Shown: positions 1 through 8,076 of the stretch, in pieces
Numbering within the stretch: position 1 is the first letter of the stretch
Layout: every line of letters starts with the position of its first letter
Source of the DNA: Gloeothece verrucosa PCC 7822
GTDB taxonomy: Bacteria; Cyanobacteriota; Cyanobacteriia; Cyanobacteriales; Microcystaceae
Direction: 5' to 3'
NCBI RefSeq assembly: GCF_000147335.1
Contig: NC_014501.1
Location: 1,054,001-1,118,000, forward strand
Length of the DNA stretch: 64,000 nt
The notes under the pieces: model-generated
Database searches by the model: none
Told to the model about the DNA's origin: nothing
Seen by the model: the letters and a program-made list of their open reading frames with translations, nothing else
Program-made: the position numbers and the translations under genes

Positions 1-91
1 ACTTATTGCTTAGTTTTTTAGGTAGATTTGTGCCCAGATAAATTATAGATAGGAGTTTGTTAGAATAAAAGATTATACGGGAACATAAATT

Positions 92-730
92 ATGTTTATT
101 ACTATTAGCGAAGATACTATCAATTTGCCGCCAGGGGGTGAAGTGGTGTTGCGTCATCAAACCTGGGACGATTACGAACAACTTTTGAATAGTCGTCAAG
201 ATAGAGTTATTCCTAAGATATATTTTAATGCTAAAACCGAGGAAATTTTTCTAATGTCACCTCTACCTGGGCACGGGAATCGGATTGATACTTTACGGGA
301 TCTTATTAAAATTTTATTACGTTATCAAGGCAAAGATTGGCATAGCTTTGATCCTATTACCCTAAAAAGATTCAAACAAGCAGGAGTAGAACCAGATACT
401 TGTTTTTATATTAACAATCGTCAAGCCATTTTAGGCAAAGAGAAGATTGATTTAACGGTTGAGCCGCCGCCCGATTTAGCCATAGAGGTAGACTTAACTT
501 CTAGAACTCAAGCCGCAGATTATTTACCGATAGCTATTCCTGAATTATGGATTTATCGTCGGGGTGAATTGTTAATTTATATTTTAGAGGGTGAGCAATA
601 TATAAATAGTAACCAAAGTCAGATATTTAAAAATATAGATGTTAAAAATCTTTTACCTAAATATGTAGAATTAGCGTGGACAAATGGTTCTAGTGTAGCA
701 TTGCGGCAGTTTGAGCAGGATTTAGGCTAA
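92..730 (+). CDS. Uma2 family (DUF820) nuclease-like protein
   Basis: This 212-residue protein belongs to the Uma2/DUF820 family, PD-(D/E)XK-fold putative endonucleases greatly expanded in cyanobacteria; their cellular role is not established. The family pattern is visible: an N-terminal WDDYEQLL segment, a central MSPLPGHG stretch near residue 55, EPDTCFYI near residue 101 and the core PPPDLAIEVDLTS near residues 125-137, which holds the acidic metal-binding residues, followed by a YLPIAIPELWIYRR segment. The ATG at 92 is the only sensible start. It stands alone, with 180 bases of unassigned AT-rich DNA downstream. Family assignment is confident; biochemical function is inferred from the fold only. 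Confidence 0.85.
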   Translation: MFITISEDTINLPPGGEVVLRHQTWDDYEQLLNSRQDRVIPKIYFNAKTEEIFLMSPLPGHGNRIDTLRDLIKILLRYQGKDWHSFDPITLKRFKQAGVEPDTCFYINNRQAILGKEKIDLTVEPPPDLAIEVDLTSRTQAADYLPIAIPELWIYRRGELLIYILEGEQYINSNQSQIFKNIDVKNLLPKYVELAWTNGSSVALRQFEQDLG

Positions 731-912
731 AATAACTCTATAGACTCGCTAATACCAAAATTATAGGGAAAACCTAAAGTATGCCAGATAATTAGAATGT
801 AAACAACTATAAATCTATCTATATACGAATTAGTTTAGTTGTTTTTGTGATTTATCTTGAGCAACTTTAACTTATACAATAAAAGATAGACTATTGACGT
901 TTTTTTAAGGAA

Positions 913-1559
913 ATGAATCTTATGAGTAGACCTTGGAGAAATACATTGATTAATAAGTGTAAAAAAGAAATTGAAACTTTTAATCTGTTACCTACAAATG
1001 CTCCTATCTTAATTAAAACAGCAATGGGAAGGAATGGTACTTTTGAATTAGGTTGGGATCTAGATTTGCTATAAAAACTTGGGATAGTTCTGTTGAGTAT
1101 TGGGATCTTAAAACTACTTCTCCAACCCGTGAAGTAAACCCTAAACAGTTAATTAAAAAGGATGCTCTTCAACAAATTAGACAACAAGCACCAATGCAAC
1201 TGATATATGGACCTTCAGATTCTAAATCATTCTCCTGTTTACCTGTAAAAAAGCTCGGTGTTTTTGGGATTGGACTTGACCCAACTAAACATATTATCAC
1301 TCGTCATGAAACTATTGAGCCTCCTAATGTTAGCCCCTACAATGTATTTAACCGTCCTACAAACACAGTTCGAGCAGTTCAATGGATTCAAGGATCAAGT
1401 AATCCTCAACGAGTAGAGTTGGCGACTGAAGTGCTTCGAGAAGCTGTAAATAAATTAGTTGCTACTTTAATGGAATCTAAAGAATGGGATGCAATACTAC
1501 AGGCTTTAAATAAGCATTGGAATTGTAAATACGGAAAATTGTCGAGAATGTTTTTCTAG
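913..1559 (+). pseudogene. hypothetical gene split by a frameshift
   Basis: An ATG frame runs from 913 to a TAA at 1072-1074 (53 codons). A second frame, closed upstream by TGA at 1044-1046, opens just before 1053 and continues to 1559, with only a TTG as possible start. The first reading ends with GRNGTFELGWDLDLL and the second begins LGSRFAIKTWDSS, so joining them around 1050-1060 gives one continuous protein of about 215 residues. This is what a one-base frameshift in a single gene looks like. I do not recognise the family: the product is soluble and has no clear motif. It could be a decaying gene, a sequencing error, or two overlapping small genes. Confidence 0.5.
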
Positions 1560-1673
1560 CGACATAGGTTTCTGAGAGACAATACCATTAATATATTCAC
1601 TGGCTGGTTTAGTTTCAGGAAGCCTTAAAAATTATTCTAGAGTGAGTTTAGAAATCGTATTAGTAAGCATCTT

Positions 1674-1711
1674 ATCCCCCTAAATCCCCCTTAATAAGGG
1701 GGACTTTTTTT
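1674..1711 (+). repeat. CCCCCTTAATAAGGGGG palindromic repeat, terminator-like
   Basis: A perfect hairpin (five C, TTAATAA, five G) is preceded by another CCCCC run and followed on the plus strand by a run of T. It lies between the convergent frameshifted gene and the DUF29 gene and could terminate plus-strand transcription. The same core recurs at 2227-2257, 24740-24770 and 28465-28495; this copy is inverted relative to those three. Confidence 0.75.
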
Positions 1712-1719
1712 AGTAATAG

Positions 1720-2172
1720 TTAAGGCAACCATTCAGGATCGAGAACTTGCTCAACGGTATAAGGACATAATTCAGGAAAGATTTTTAGCTCAGTTTTGCG
1801 AATCACTGAACGTCGAGCATCCTGGTAAGTTTCATCATAAATAGAAAGCAAATAATTATAAAGCGTTTTACTCCGTACCAACATATTTAGCTGTTTTCTA
1901 AAAATATCGATTTCATCTTCCCAACCCGATGCACACCATTCTTTTTCAGTTTCCCAATATTGATACAACAGCAAATGTCTAAACAGTTGATATAAATATC
2001 CTTCCACCTTGTTTTTTTGCTCTCGTCCCAAAGATTCAACCTCCTCAATTAAATTGTCCCAGTCTACCTCCTCAAAATTACGAGATTTTAATTGCTTAAC
2101 GATTTCATCTATCCATAAAGGAAAGTCTTGTTCATATAACGCCTTTAGCTTGGGTAATATTTCTGTAGTCAT
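1720..2172 (-). CDS. DUF29 domain-containing protein
   Basis: This 150-residue soluble helical protein matches the DUF29 family, which is abundant and multicopy in cyanobacteria and has no known function. Diagnostic segments are LYEQDFPLWIDEIVKQL near residues 13-29, the NLIEEVESLGREQ block near residues 40-52 and a YQYWETEKEWCASGW-like segment in the middle, ending with a short PYTVEQVLDPEWLP tail. The ATG complementary to 2170-2172 is the natural start. Palindromic repeats flank it on both sides (1674-1711 and 2227-2257), as is common for accessory genes in this genome. Assignment to the family is firm; role unknown. Confidence 0.85.
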   Translation of the reverse strand: MTTEILPKLKALYEQDFPLWIDEIVKQLKSRNFEEVDWDNLIEEVESLGREQKNKVEGYLYQLFRHLLLYQYWETEKEWCASGWEDEIDIFRKQLNMLVRSKTLYNYLLSIYDETYQDARRSVIRKTELKIFPELCPYTVEQVLDPEWLP

Positions 2173-2226
2173 AAGCGTTATGGAGGTTTACTCAAAAGTT
2201 GGGTTAATTATAAATATTTTAGCTAT

Positions 2227-2257
2227 AGCCCCCCTTAATAAGGGGGGTTGGGGGGAT
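2227..2257 (+). repeat. palindromic CCCCC/GGGGG repeat copy
   Basis: This copy has the core AGCCCCCCTTAATAAGGGGG followed by GTTGGGGGGAT. It lies between the DUF29 gene and the psbA terminator and is the same family as the copies at 1674, 24740 and 28465. Confidence 0.75.
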
Positions 2258-2311
2258 CTTTTTATTATTGCCGGCCAGTAAAGCACTGTAATTATACACA
2301 CCCCAAAAACC

Positions 2312-2345
2312 AAAAAACGCCCCCATATTGCAGAGGACGTTTTTC
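2312..2345 (-). terminator. putative intrinsic terminator of psbA
   Basis: On the minus strand, about 25 bases beyond the psbA stop codon, the arms AAAAACGTCC and GGGGCGTTTTTT enclose a short loop. This gives a GC-containing hairpin followed directly by a T run, the expected shape of a Rho-independent terminator. The position just after psbA supports the call. Confidence 0.7.
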
Positions 2346-2370
2346 AGTAACTATTTAGTTGTTAGAAACC

Positions 2371-3441
2371 TTAGCCATTGATGCTAGGAGCAACGACGGG
2401 TTCAGCAGACGCTAAGTCTAAGGGGAAGTTGTGAGCGTTGCGCTCGTGCATTACTTCGAAACCTAAGTTAGCGCGGTTTAATACATCAGCCCAGGTGCTG
2501 ATTACACGACCTTGTGAGTCGAGAATAGACTGGTTGAAGTTGAATCCGTTGAGGTTGAAGGCCATGGTAGAGATTCCCATTGCGGTGAACCAAATACCGA
2601 TTACAGGCCATGCACCGAGGAAGAAGTGTAAGCTACGGCTGTTGTTGAAGGACGCATATTGGAAGATTAAACGTCCGAAGTATCCGTGAGCCGCTACGAT
2701 GTTGTAGGTTTCTTCTTCTTGTCCGAACTTGTAACCATAGTTTTGAGATTCTACTTCAGTTGTTTCACGAACTAAAGAAGAGGTTACTAAGCTTCCGTGC
2801 ATTGCAGAGAACAAGCTTCCACCGAATACACCAGCTACTCCCAACATATGGAAGGGGTGCATTAAGATGTTGTGTTCTGCTTGGAATACGAACATGAAGT
2901 TGAAAGTACCAGAGATTCCTAAAGGCATACCATCAGAGAAGGAACCTTGTCCGATGGGGTAGATTAAGAATACTGCGGTAGCTGCGGATACGGGTGCAGA
3001 GTAAGCTACACAGATCCAGGGACGCATCCCTAAACGATAGCTTAATTCCCACTGACGACCCATGTAGCAGAACACTCCGAGTAAGAAGTGGAATACTACT
3101 AACTGGTAAGGGCCACCATTGTACAGCCACTCATCTAAAGAAGCGGCTTCCCAGATGGGATAGAAGTGTAAACCGATAGCGTTGGAAGAAGGAACAACTG
3201 CACCAGAGATGATGTTGTTTCCATACAGTAAAGAACCAGCTACGGGTTCACGAATTCCATCAATGTCCACAGGGGGAGCGGCGATGAAGGCGATGATGAA
3301 GCAAGTGGTAGCTGTCAGCAGGGTGGGGATCATGATCACACCGAACCAACCGATGTATAAACGGTTGTTGGTGCTGGTGATCCACTGACAGAACTGTTCC
3401 CATACGGAAACGCTTTCGCGTTGCTGTAAAGTAGTTGTCAT
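2371..3441 (-). CDS. psbA: photosystem II protein D1
   Basis: D1 is the core reaction-centre subunit of photosystem II, with five membrane helices, binding P680 chlorophylls, pheophytin, QB and the Mn4CaO5 cluster. All key residues fall at their canonical numbers: Tyr161 (YZ), Asp170, Glu189, His190, His198, His332, Glu333, Asp342 and Ala344. The CtpA processing site after Ala344 leaves a 12-residue C-terminal extension, shorter than the usual 16, giving 356 residues overall. Residue 130 is Gln, as in the D1:1 (normal/low light) type, rather than the Glu of high-light forms. It is monocistronic, with a terminator at 2312-2345 and a long AT-rich upstream region. Cyanobacteria normally carry several psbA copies; only one lies here. 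Confidence 0.98.
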   Translation of the reverse strand: MTTTLQQRESVSVWEQFCQWITSTNNRLYIGWFGVIMIPTLLTATTCFIIAFIAAPPVDIDGIREPVAGSLLYGNNIISGAVVPSSNAIGLHFYPIWEAASLDEWLYNGGPYQLVVFHFLLGVFCYMGRQWELSYRLGMRPWICVAYSAPVSAATAVFLIYPIGQGSFSDGMPLGISGTFNFMFVFQAEHNILMHPFHMLGVAGVFGGSLFSAMHGSLVTSSLVRETTEVESQNYGYKFGQEEETYNIVAAHGYFGRLIFQYASFNNSRSLHFFLGAWPVIGIWFTAMGISTMAFNLNGFNFNQSILDSQGRVISTWADVLNRANLGFEVMHERNAHNFPLDLASAEPVVAPSING

Positions 3442-3779
3442 ATGGCTATGATTTCTATGAAATTATCAAGGTACAGATTGTATAATCTGATTATATCTTA
3501 AAAGCTTTTTTAAGTTTTGTAAAGATTTATCACAAAATATTTATTTATGTTAAGTATAAAATTATCTTATGAAGACCTCGCCGTTAACAGGGGGGTTGAA
3601 AAATCAAAGTGAGCCTCTCTGGCTTGGTGAGTAACAATCTAAGCTTGTATGCTGAATATATAAGTTTATCAGCAGTAAGAGAGTTTCTTCTTTCAATTGC
3701 GCTATGAAATAAGAAGAAAGTCTAAAATTGCTTTTTTTAAGGTTATGACAACCTCACTCCTGATCGTCGAGCTAGTTTT
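3442..3779. other. gene-free psbA upstream region
   Basis: This is the divergent spacer between psbA and the small zinc-motif gene. It holds the psbA promoter candidate and AT-rich DNA. Apart from that I see no RNA gene or clear repeat. Confidence 0.5.
3490..3523 (-). promoter_or_regulatory. candidate psbA promoter
   Basis: On the minus strand a perfect TATAAT lies at 3490-3495, about 50 bases upstream of the psbA ATG. A TTTACA hexamer lies at 3518-3523. The 22-base spacing is too long for a textbook sigma70 promoter, so only the -10 element is reasonably supported. No strong Shine-Dalgarno precedes psbA. Confidence 0.4.
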
Positions 3780-4160
3780 ATGTCGAGAAGAAAGAAGAAT
3801 TTTCCCTGTGGTCACAAGGGATATGGACAAATATGTCATAAATGCGCCCAGCAGCAGGCAGAACAAAACCAAAAAAAACAAGAGAAAAATGCCTGGGAAT
3901 CGACTTTTGCCACCGATCCTATTGATCTTAGAGCTTTACCGAAAAATGTGGTACTCAAAGCCAGGGAAATTATTCAAGGACTCCAAAATCAGAAAAACTA
4001 TCGGGAGTTTCACGGTAAACGTCTTCGTCATGACCGCTTTATTATTAGCATTCCCGTTACACGTCATTATCGCTTGTTATGCCGAGATTATGGCAATTTT
4101 TTGGTACCAGAAGCCGTTATCTCCCACGAAGATTATAACGTCTGTAAGCCAGGCAGTTAG
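3780..4160 (+). CDS. small zinc-binding-motif protein (DUF7682-like)
   Basis: This 126-residue protein begins with a compact metal-binding motif, Cys10-x-His12 and Cys19-x2-Cys22, in the segment FPCGHKGYGQICHKC. A lysine/glutamine-rich linker follows. The C-terminal half, RLRHDRFIISIPVTRHYRLL followed by a SHEDYNV ending, has the strand pattern of RelE/ParE-like folds (inference). I recall it as a widespread cyanobacterial family annotated as a zinc-binding DUF7682 protein. The overlapping reading frame at 3697-4179 lacks these conserved features and is discarded. The start is the ATG at 3780. Function is unknown; no antitoxin-like partner is adjacent. Confidence 0.75.
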   Translation: MSRRKKNFPCGHKGYGQICHKCAQQQAEQNQKKQEKNAWESTFATDPIDLRALPKNVVLKAREIIQGLQNQKNYREFHGKRLRHDRFIISIPVTRHYRLLCRDYGNFLVPEAVISHEDYNVCKPGS

Positions 4161-4279
4161 CACTAAAGTTATTAAATAAAGGTTAAAAAAAGAATGTCTG
4201 TTAGATGTGAAACATTAATTGCTAGAGTGAGTATAGCTTAATCAACTTGACTGAGGAACTCTGCCACAACTATAAATTA

Positions 4280-5461
4280 ATGCAAATTTATCTAGACTAC
4301 AGTGCCACAACCCCCCCTCGCCCAGAGGTGATCACCATCATGCAACAAGTCCTCGCCGAAGGCTGGGGCAACCCTTCTAGTTTACATAGTTGGGGACAAC
4401 GAGCGGCAACCTTGATGGAAACCGCTAGAGTTCAAGTTGCCAGTTTAATTAATGCTGCTAACCCTGAGTCAATTATTTTTACTTCAGGAGGAACTGAAGC
4501 AGATAATTTAGCCATTGCCGGAGTAGCCAGACAGTACATCACCCCTCAACATATCATTATCTCTAGCGTCGAACATTCCGCCATCGCCGAACCTTGTAGA
4601 CTTCTTGAACAAAGGGGATGGCAAATAACCCGCCTCAGAGTGGACCGTCACGGTAGAATTAATCCACAAGATTTAAAAGCCGCTATCCAACACAACACGG
4701 TTTTAATCTCGGTTATTTACGGGCAAAGTGAAGTGGGAACCCTTCAACCCATTGAAGAATTAGGATTAATTGCCCGCGCTAACGGGGTTCTTTTTCATAC
4801 TGATGCCGTACAAGTGGCCGGACGACTCCCCATAGATGTCCAAAGACTCCCCGTCGACCTTTTATCCTTGTCGAGTCATAAATTTTATGGGCCTCAAGGA
4901 GCAGGCGCTTTATATGTTCGTCCAGGCATAGACTTAATTCCTCTGTTAGCAGGTGGAGGACAAGAAAAAGGCCTACGTTCAGGTACTCAAGCTGTACCCA
5001 TCCTTGCCGGTTTGGGTTTAGCCGCTCAATTAGCCGCCGAAGAAATTAACCGAGAAAATCCTCGCTTAATGAGTCTGCGCGACCGCCTTTTTGATCAATT
5101 AGCCGATTGTCCTTATCTTACCCCCACCGGAGATCGATTACATCGCTTACCTCATCATGTCAGTTATTTAGTTAGTGATCCCTTCCAAGCAGAAAAAAAA
5201 GAAACCCTCACCGGTAAAACGCTAGTCCGTCAATTAAATTTAGCCGGTATTGGCATTAGCTCCGGTGCGGCTTGTCATAGTGGAAAAGTTAGCCCTAGCC
5301 CGATTTTATTAGCGATGGGCTACACTGATACCCAAGCCGTCAAGGGAATTCGCTTAACCTTGGGAAGAGAAACCACCCAGGCTGATATTGATTGGACAGC
5401 GATGGTGCTTAAACAAATCCTAGACCGTTTAATGCCTCGATTAGTCACCAGCAGAGGTTAA
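4280..5461 (+). CDS. cysteine desulfurase, NifS/IscS family
   Basis: This PLP-dependent enzyme abstracts sulfur from cysteine as a persulfide for Fe-S cluster, thiamine or tRNA thiolation pathways. The start at 4280 gives MQIYLDYSATTPP, the normal family N-terminus; the upstream TTG at 4247 adds a non-conserved extension. Visible motifs are TSGGTEADNLAI (cofactor binding, near residue 70), SSHKFYGPQGAGALYV with the PLP lysine near residue 200, and SSGAACHSGK carrying the catalytic cysteine on the mobile loop near residue 330. The length of 393 residues is typical. It stands alone between the zinc-motif gene and DUF1995, with no isc or suf neighbours, so its specific acceptor cannot be told from context. 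Confidence 0.93.
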   Translation: MQIYLDYSATTPPRPEVITIMQQVLAEGWGNPSSLHSWGQRAATLMETARVQVASLINAANPESIIFTSGGTEADNLAIAGVARQYITPQHIIISSVEHSAIAEPCRLLEQRGWQITRLRVDRHGRINPQDLKAAIQHNTVLISVIYGQSEVGTLQPIEELGLIARANGVLFHTDAVQVAGRLPIDVQRLPVDLLSLSSHKFYGPQGAGALYVRPGIDLIPLLAGGGQEKGLRSGTQAVPILAGLGLAAQLAAEEINRENPRLMSLRDRLFDQLADCPYLTPTGDRLHRLPHHVSYLVSDPFQAEKKETLTGKTLVRQLNLAGIGISSGAACHSGKVSPSPILLAMGYTDTQAVKGIRLTLGRETTQADIDWTAMVLKQILDRLMPRLVTSRG

Positions 5462-5650
5462 TTAAACTAAAGATTAAATATCTTTTTCAATCTGGCTCGT
5501 AGCGAATAAATAATATCTGGATCGCTTTCTTTTGTATTGAGTAATCCTAGTGCTTGCCTAATCTTAATGAACAACTTAAAGCCGTGACCGATCATGATAT
5601 AATTTTCCCAGATTGAGCCAAATTTTTGCAGAAAACATTAATAATTATTT

Positions 5651-6403
5651 ATGACTCAAGTCCCTGCTAGTTTAGAAGAAGCTGTTGTCAAAGCCAAAGA
5701 AGCGACTCAAATTGCTCTAGAAGCTGGATTAGGTCGCTTACAAGTCGAATTAGTTATTCCTGAAATTGCTCTAGAAGCTCAAGGTCTTGCTCTCGAATTT
5801 ACGTCATTGTTTGAACAATATGGCTCAGGTTTAAAAGTGCTTTTTCCCGATACCGGTGCAGCCGCTTTAGCGCGACGAGATTGGGGCGAAACCCCTTTTA
5901 AAATTAGTGACTTGGGAAGCCGCTTTATCCCTGTAGAAATGAAAGTCACTCCCGAAGATGAGGCTTTTTTGGTGGTCTGTCCTGCCTCCATCGAAATACA
6001 ATCTGTGGCTAAACTCTGTGAAATTGCCGAACAAAGACCTGTGCTGCTTTTAATTCCTCAGTTAGAAGATGTTTCTATTGTGGGCATTGGTTATACGGCG
6101 CGTCAACTGCGAGACAATTTTTTAAGTACCCTAGAATCGTGTTATTATTTTAGACCTCTAGAAGGAGCCGCCGTTGTGCGTTCTTATCCTGGACTTTGGC
6201 AAGTTTGGCTAGAAAAAGAACAAGGCTATGAATTGATTGCCGAAGAATCTCAAAAACCGATGGGAGAAGCTTTAGAGTTAATAATTGCTCGTGCTACCGC
6301 AGAAATAGACCCCGCAAGTCCTCAGATGGCTAACGTGGCTCAACCCAAAAAATCGGGCTTACTGGCTAATATGCAACGCTTTCTCAAAGCTTTAAGTCAG
6401 TAA
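5651..6403 (+). CDS. DUF1995 family protein
   Basis: This 250-residue soluble protein is of the DUF1995 family, shared by cyanobacteria and plant chloroplasts and of unknown function. Family-like features are the N-terminal SLEEAVVKAKEATQIALEAG helix, the VELVIPEIALEAQG segment near residues 32-46 (usually RLQVEL), a central VVCPASIEIQ strand-loop near residue 108, RPVLLLIPQLED near residue 129 and the segment YYFRPLEGAAVVRSYPGLWQ near residues 164-184. A short basic tail follows. It precedes the YbjQ gene by about 50 bases on the same strand, so co-transcription is possible. Confidence 0.85.
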   Translation: MTQVPASLEEAVVKAKEATQIALEAGLGRLQVELVIPEIALEAQGLALEFTSLFEQYGSGLKVLFPDTGAAALARRDWGETPFKISDLGSRFIPVEMKVTPEDEAFLVVCPASIEIQSVAKLCEIAEQRPVLLLIPQLEDVSIVGIGYTARQLRDNFLSTLESCYYFRPLEGAAVVRSYPGLWQVWLEKEQGYELIAEESQKPMGEALELIIARATAEIDPASPQMANVAQPKKSGLLANMQRFLKALSQ

Positions 6404-6453
6404 TAGATTAATCAGCCAAGAAGTAGCCTTTAGTTCGTTTGCGCGTAATAGCA

Positions 6454-6786
6454 ATGATCTTAACCACCACTGATGTTATTCAAGGAGCTACCATCACAGC
6501 CTATCTCGGGATCGTGACCGCAGAAGTCGTCTATGGTTCTAACGCCTTGAGAGATTTTTTTGCGGGTATTCGAGATTTCATCGGGGGTCGAACCGGCAGC
6601 TATGAAGAAGTTTTTCAAAAAGGACATCAAAGTGCCTTAGCTGAATTAGAACAACGGGCCCGAAAATTGGGAGCGGATGCCGTTATTGGTATAGAGATAG
6701 ATACAGGAAGTATTAATATAGATGAAAGAGGCGTGCTATTGTTGATTACTGCTAGTGGAACCGCCGTCAAATTAAGCAACCGTTAA
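6454..6786 (+). CDS. YbjQ/DUF74 family pentameric protein
   Basis: This 110-residue protein is of the YbjQ (UPF0145, heavy-metal-binding-like) family, which forms small ring-shaped oligomers of uncertain function. Hallmarks are the start MILTTTDVIQG, the GIVTAEVVYGSNALRDFFAGI region near residues 20-40, GGRTGSYEEVF near residue 45, the RARKLGADAVIGIEID segment near residues 70-85 and the C-terminal GTAVKL. The ATG at 6454 removes five non-conserved codons from the longest frame. It is 50 bases after DUF1995 and convergent with the small hypothetical gene at 6811-7110. Confidence 0.9.
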   Translation: MILTTTDVIQGATITAYLGIVTAEVVYGSNALRDFFAGIRDFIGGRTGSYEEVFQKGHQSALAELEQRARKLGADAVIGIEIDTGSINIDERGVLLLITASGTAVKLSNR

Positions 6787-6810
6787 GAGTTGACACTGTA
6801 AAAGGACAAT

Positions 6811-7110
6811 TTATTTAGCCGCCGTAGCCCCACTCCATCCCATAAATTTGTTGCCGATGCGGAAAATAATCCCATTGGCTAACCCCAGTTCTTCAGCCGC
6901 ACTCACTAAGCCAGCATCTTGTGCTTTCACTTCCATGAGATCTTCAGGACAACCGGCAAAATCTAGACATAATACCGTCGAACAGTCCCAAGGTTCTCGA
7001 AAAACGCGACAATCTTTCGGTAAAAAGTTGACTCGAGTGCGGAAACGCTGAAGAGCTATTTTCTCTAGATTGGTGCTAGTGCAATCTGAAAATGAATATG
7101 GATGGTTCAT
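6811..7110 (-). CDS. conserved-looking small hypothetical protein
   Basis: I do not recognise a named family. The product is 99 residues with four cysteines (residues 10, 34, 42 and 48, plus one in AGCPED), an acidic C-terminal half with EELGLANGIIFRIGNKFMGW, and no signal peptide or membrane segment. The frame is bounded by a natural ATG, fills the space convergent to the YbjQ gene exactly, and has no competing frame with better features, so a real gene is likely. The LxLANGIIFRIGNK-type ending suggests a small beta domain (inference only). Confidence 0.6.
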   Translation of the reverse strand: MNHPYSFSDCTSTNLEKIALQRFRTRVNFLPKDCRVFREPWDCSTVLCLDFAGCPEDLMEVKAQDAGLVSAAEELGLANGIIFRIGNKFMGWSGATAAK

Positions 7111-7747
7111 AGTATCCTCAAAACATAAGCCGGATGATCGTTTCTCGGGTCATCTATTGGGCAGAATAGAAAAGATATAAACATTTTTTTAATCTTTGCT
7201 CTTAGTAACGATCAATCCCTTTCTTTTCTAAAATAACACTTTTGATTAAGTTTGGCTTCACCTTGTTACTCACTTTTAAAGGTTTGTTATTATTTTGCAA
7301 CAAATGCCTTGAGATATTAGTTATTTTTAACGATTAATCTCTTCAGTTTTCCAGGGTTTGAGGACAAGTGATCAAAGGATTTTCCCAAAAATTTACCAAG
7401 TTTTAACTTAATCAGCTTAGATTTGGCTCTTGGGAAATGGCTAACCCTAGACTCAGATCTTGCACCAATTTATTTAAAACCTTGTCAAATCGGGGAAAGG
7501 TTAAAGGGGAAGGGTTAAAGGGGAAAGGTTAAAGGGGAAAGGTTAAAGGCTATTTTATCCTTTACTCGACCGGGCCCCATTGCCCATTGCCCATTCCCCT
7601 TTTCCCGACTTCTGTAAGAAGTCTATTGCCCATTGCCCAAGAAAGCGTAGATCTCGAACTGCTGCAAGATGTGAGTAGAGAGCGCAACAATGGCAAAAAA
7701 CCTTAACGATAAAAAAATTTTAAATTTTCCTAAAATCATGTTATGCT
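7111..7747. other. gene-free, repeat-rich spacer
   Basis: About 640 bases without a supportable gene precede the SRP RNA. It contains a 14-base tandem repeat (7492-7547) and several TTGCCCA heptamers (about 7577-7600 and 7625-7645). The rest is AT-rich DNA in which I see nothing specific. Confidence 0.6.
7492..7547 (+). repeat. tandem repeat, 4 x 14 bp
   Basis: Four back-to-back copies of GGGGAAAGGTTAAA occur (one copy with A to G at its seventh base), followed by a partial copy. The strand is purine-rich. TTGCCCA heptamers lie nearby, so this is a short-tandem-repeat hotspot typical of cyanobacterial spacers. Confidence 0.85.
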
Positions 7748-7753
7748 TATAAA
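7748..7753 (+). promoter_or_regulatory. -10 box of the SRP RNA gene
   Basis: TATAAA lies about seven bases upstream of the predicted 5' end of the SRP RNA. The -35 position (7725-7730, TTTTCC) is weak. Confidence 0.5.
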
Positions 7754-7759
7754 TGACTC

Positions 7760-7850
7760 GGACTTACGCAACTACAACGCCCAAACCTTGTCAGGACCGG
7801 AAGGTAGCAGCAATACGGGATGCTTGTAGTAGGCGTGAACTCCGGGTCTT
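7760..7850 (+). ncRNA. ffs: bacterial signal recognition particle RNA (4.5S type)
   Basis: The universally conserved SRP RNA apical domain is present: the GTCAGGACCGGAAGGTAGCAGC stretch contains the GGAA tetraloop at about 7799-7802 and the symmetric/asymmetric internal loop bases (GTCAGG and AGCAGC) bound by Ffh. Flanking ACGCC (7778-7782) and GGCGT (7832-7836) can close the stem, and GGAC/GTCT may pair further out. Size is about 90-100 nt, normal for a small bacterial SRP RNA. The ends are estimated from the pairing and the -10 box. It guides membrane-protein targeting with Ffh. Confidence 0.9.
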
Positions 7851-8076
7851 TTGGCATTTAGAGGTAGCCGAAAAATTCTCGAGCCTGGCGTAAGAGAGAA
7901 AATAACCGCCAATTTTGTCAAAAAATCCCTCAAGAATAGCTGCCAAGGCCAGAGAAATTTGTTGATTTTAAAGTGCCCAATCACAGCAATTAAAGATTAC
8001 CTTATATTTTTGCAACAAGAGTGCTAAGGGGAACATAATAGGAGAAGATGCACTATCTTTTTGCCAACAGCCGCTA

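Noticed and set aside
3697..4179. 160-residue frame overlapping the zinc-motif gene
   Set aside because: The other frame has an ordered Cys/His motif and a natural ATG; this one is a hydrophobic/basic shadow.
7772..7984. 70-residue minus-strand frame over the SRP RNA
   Set aside because: The region holds the SRP RNA core and the peptide has no family resemblance.
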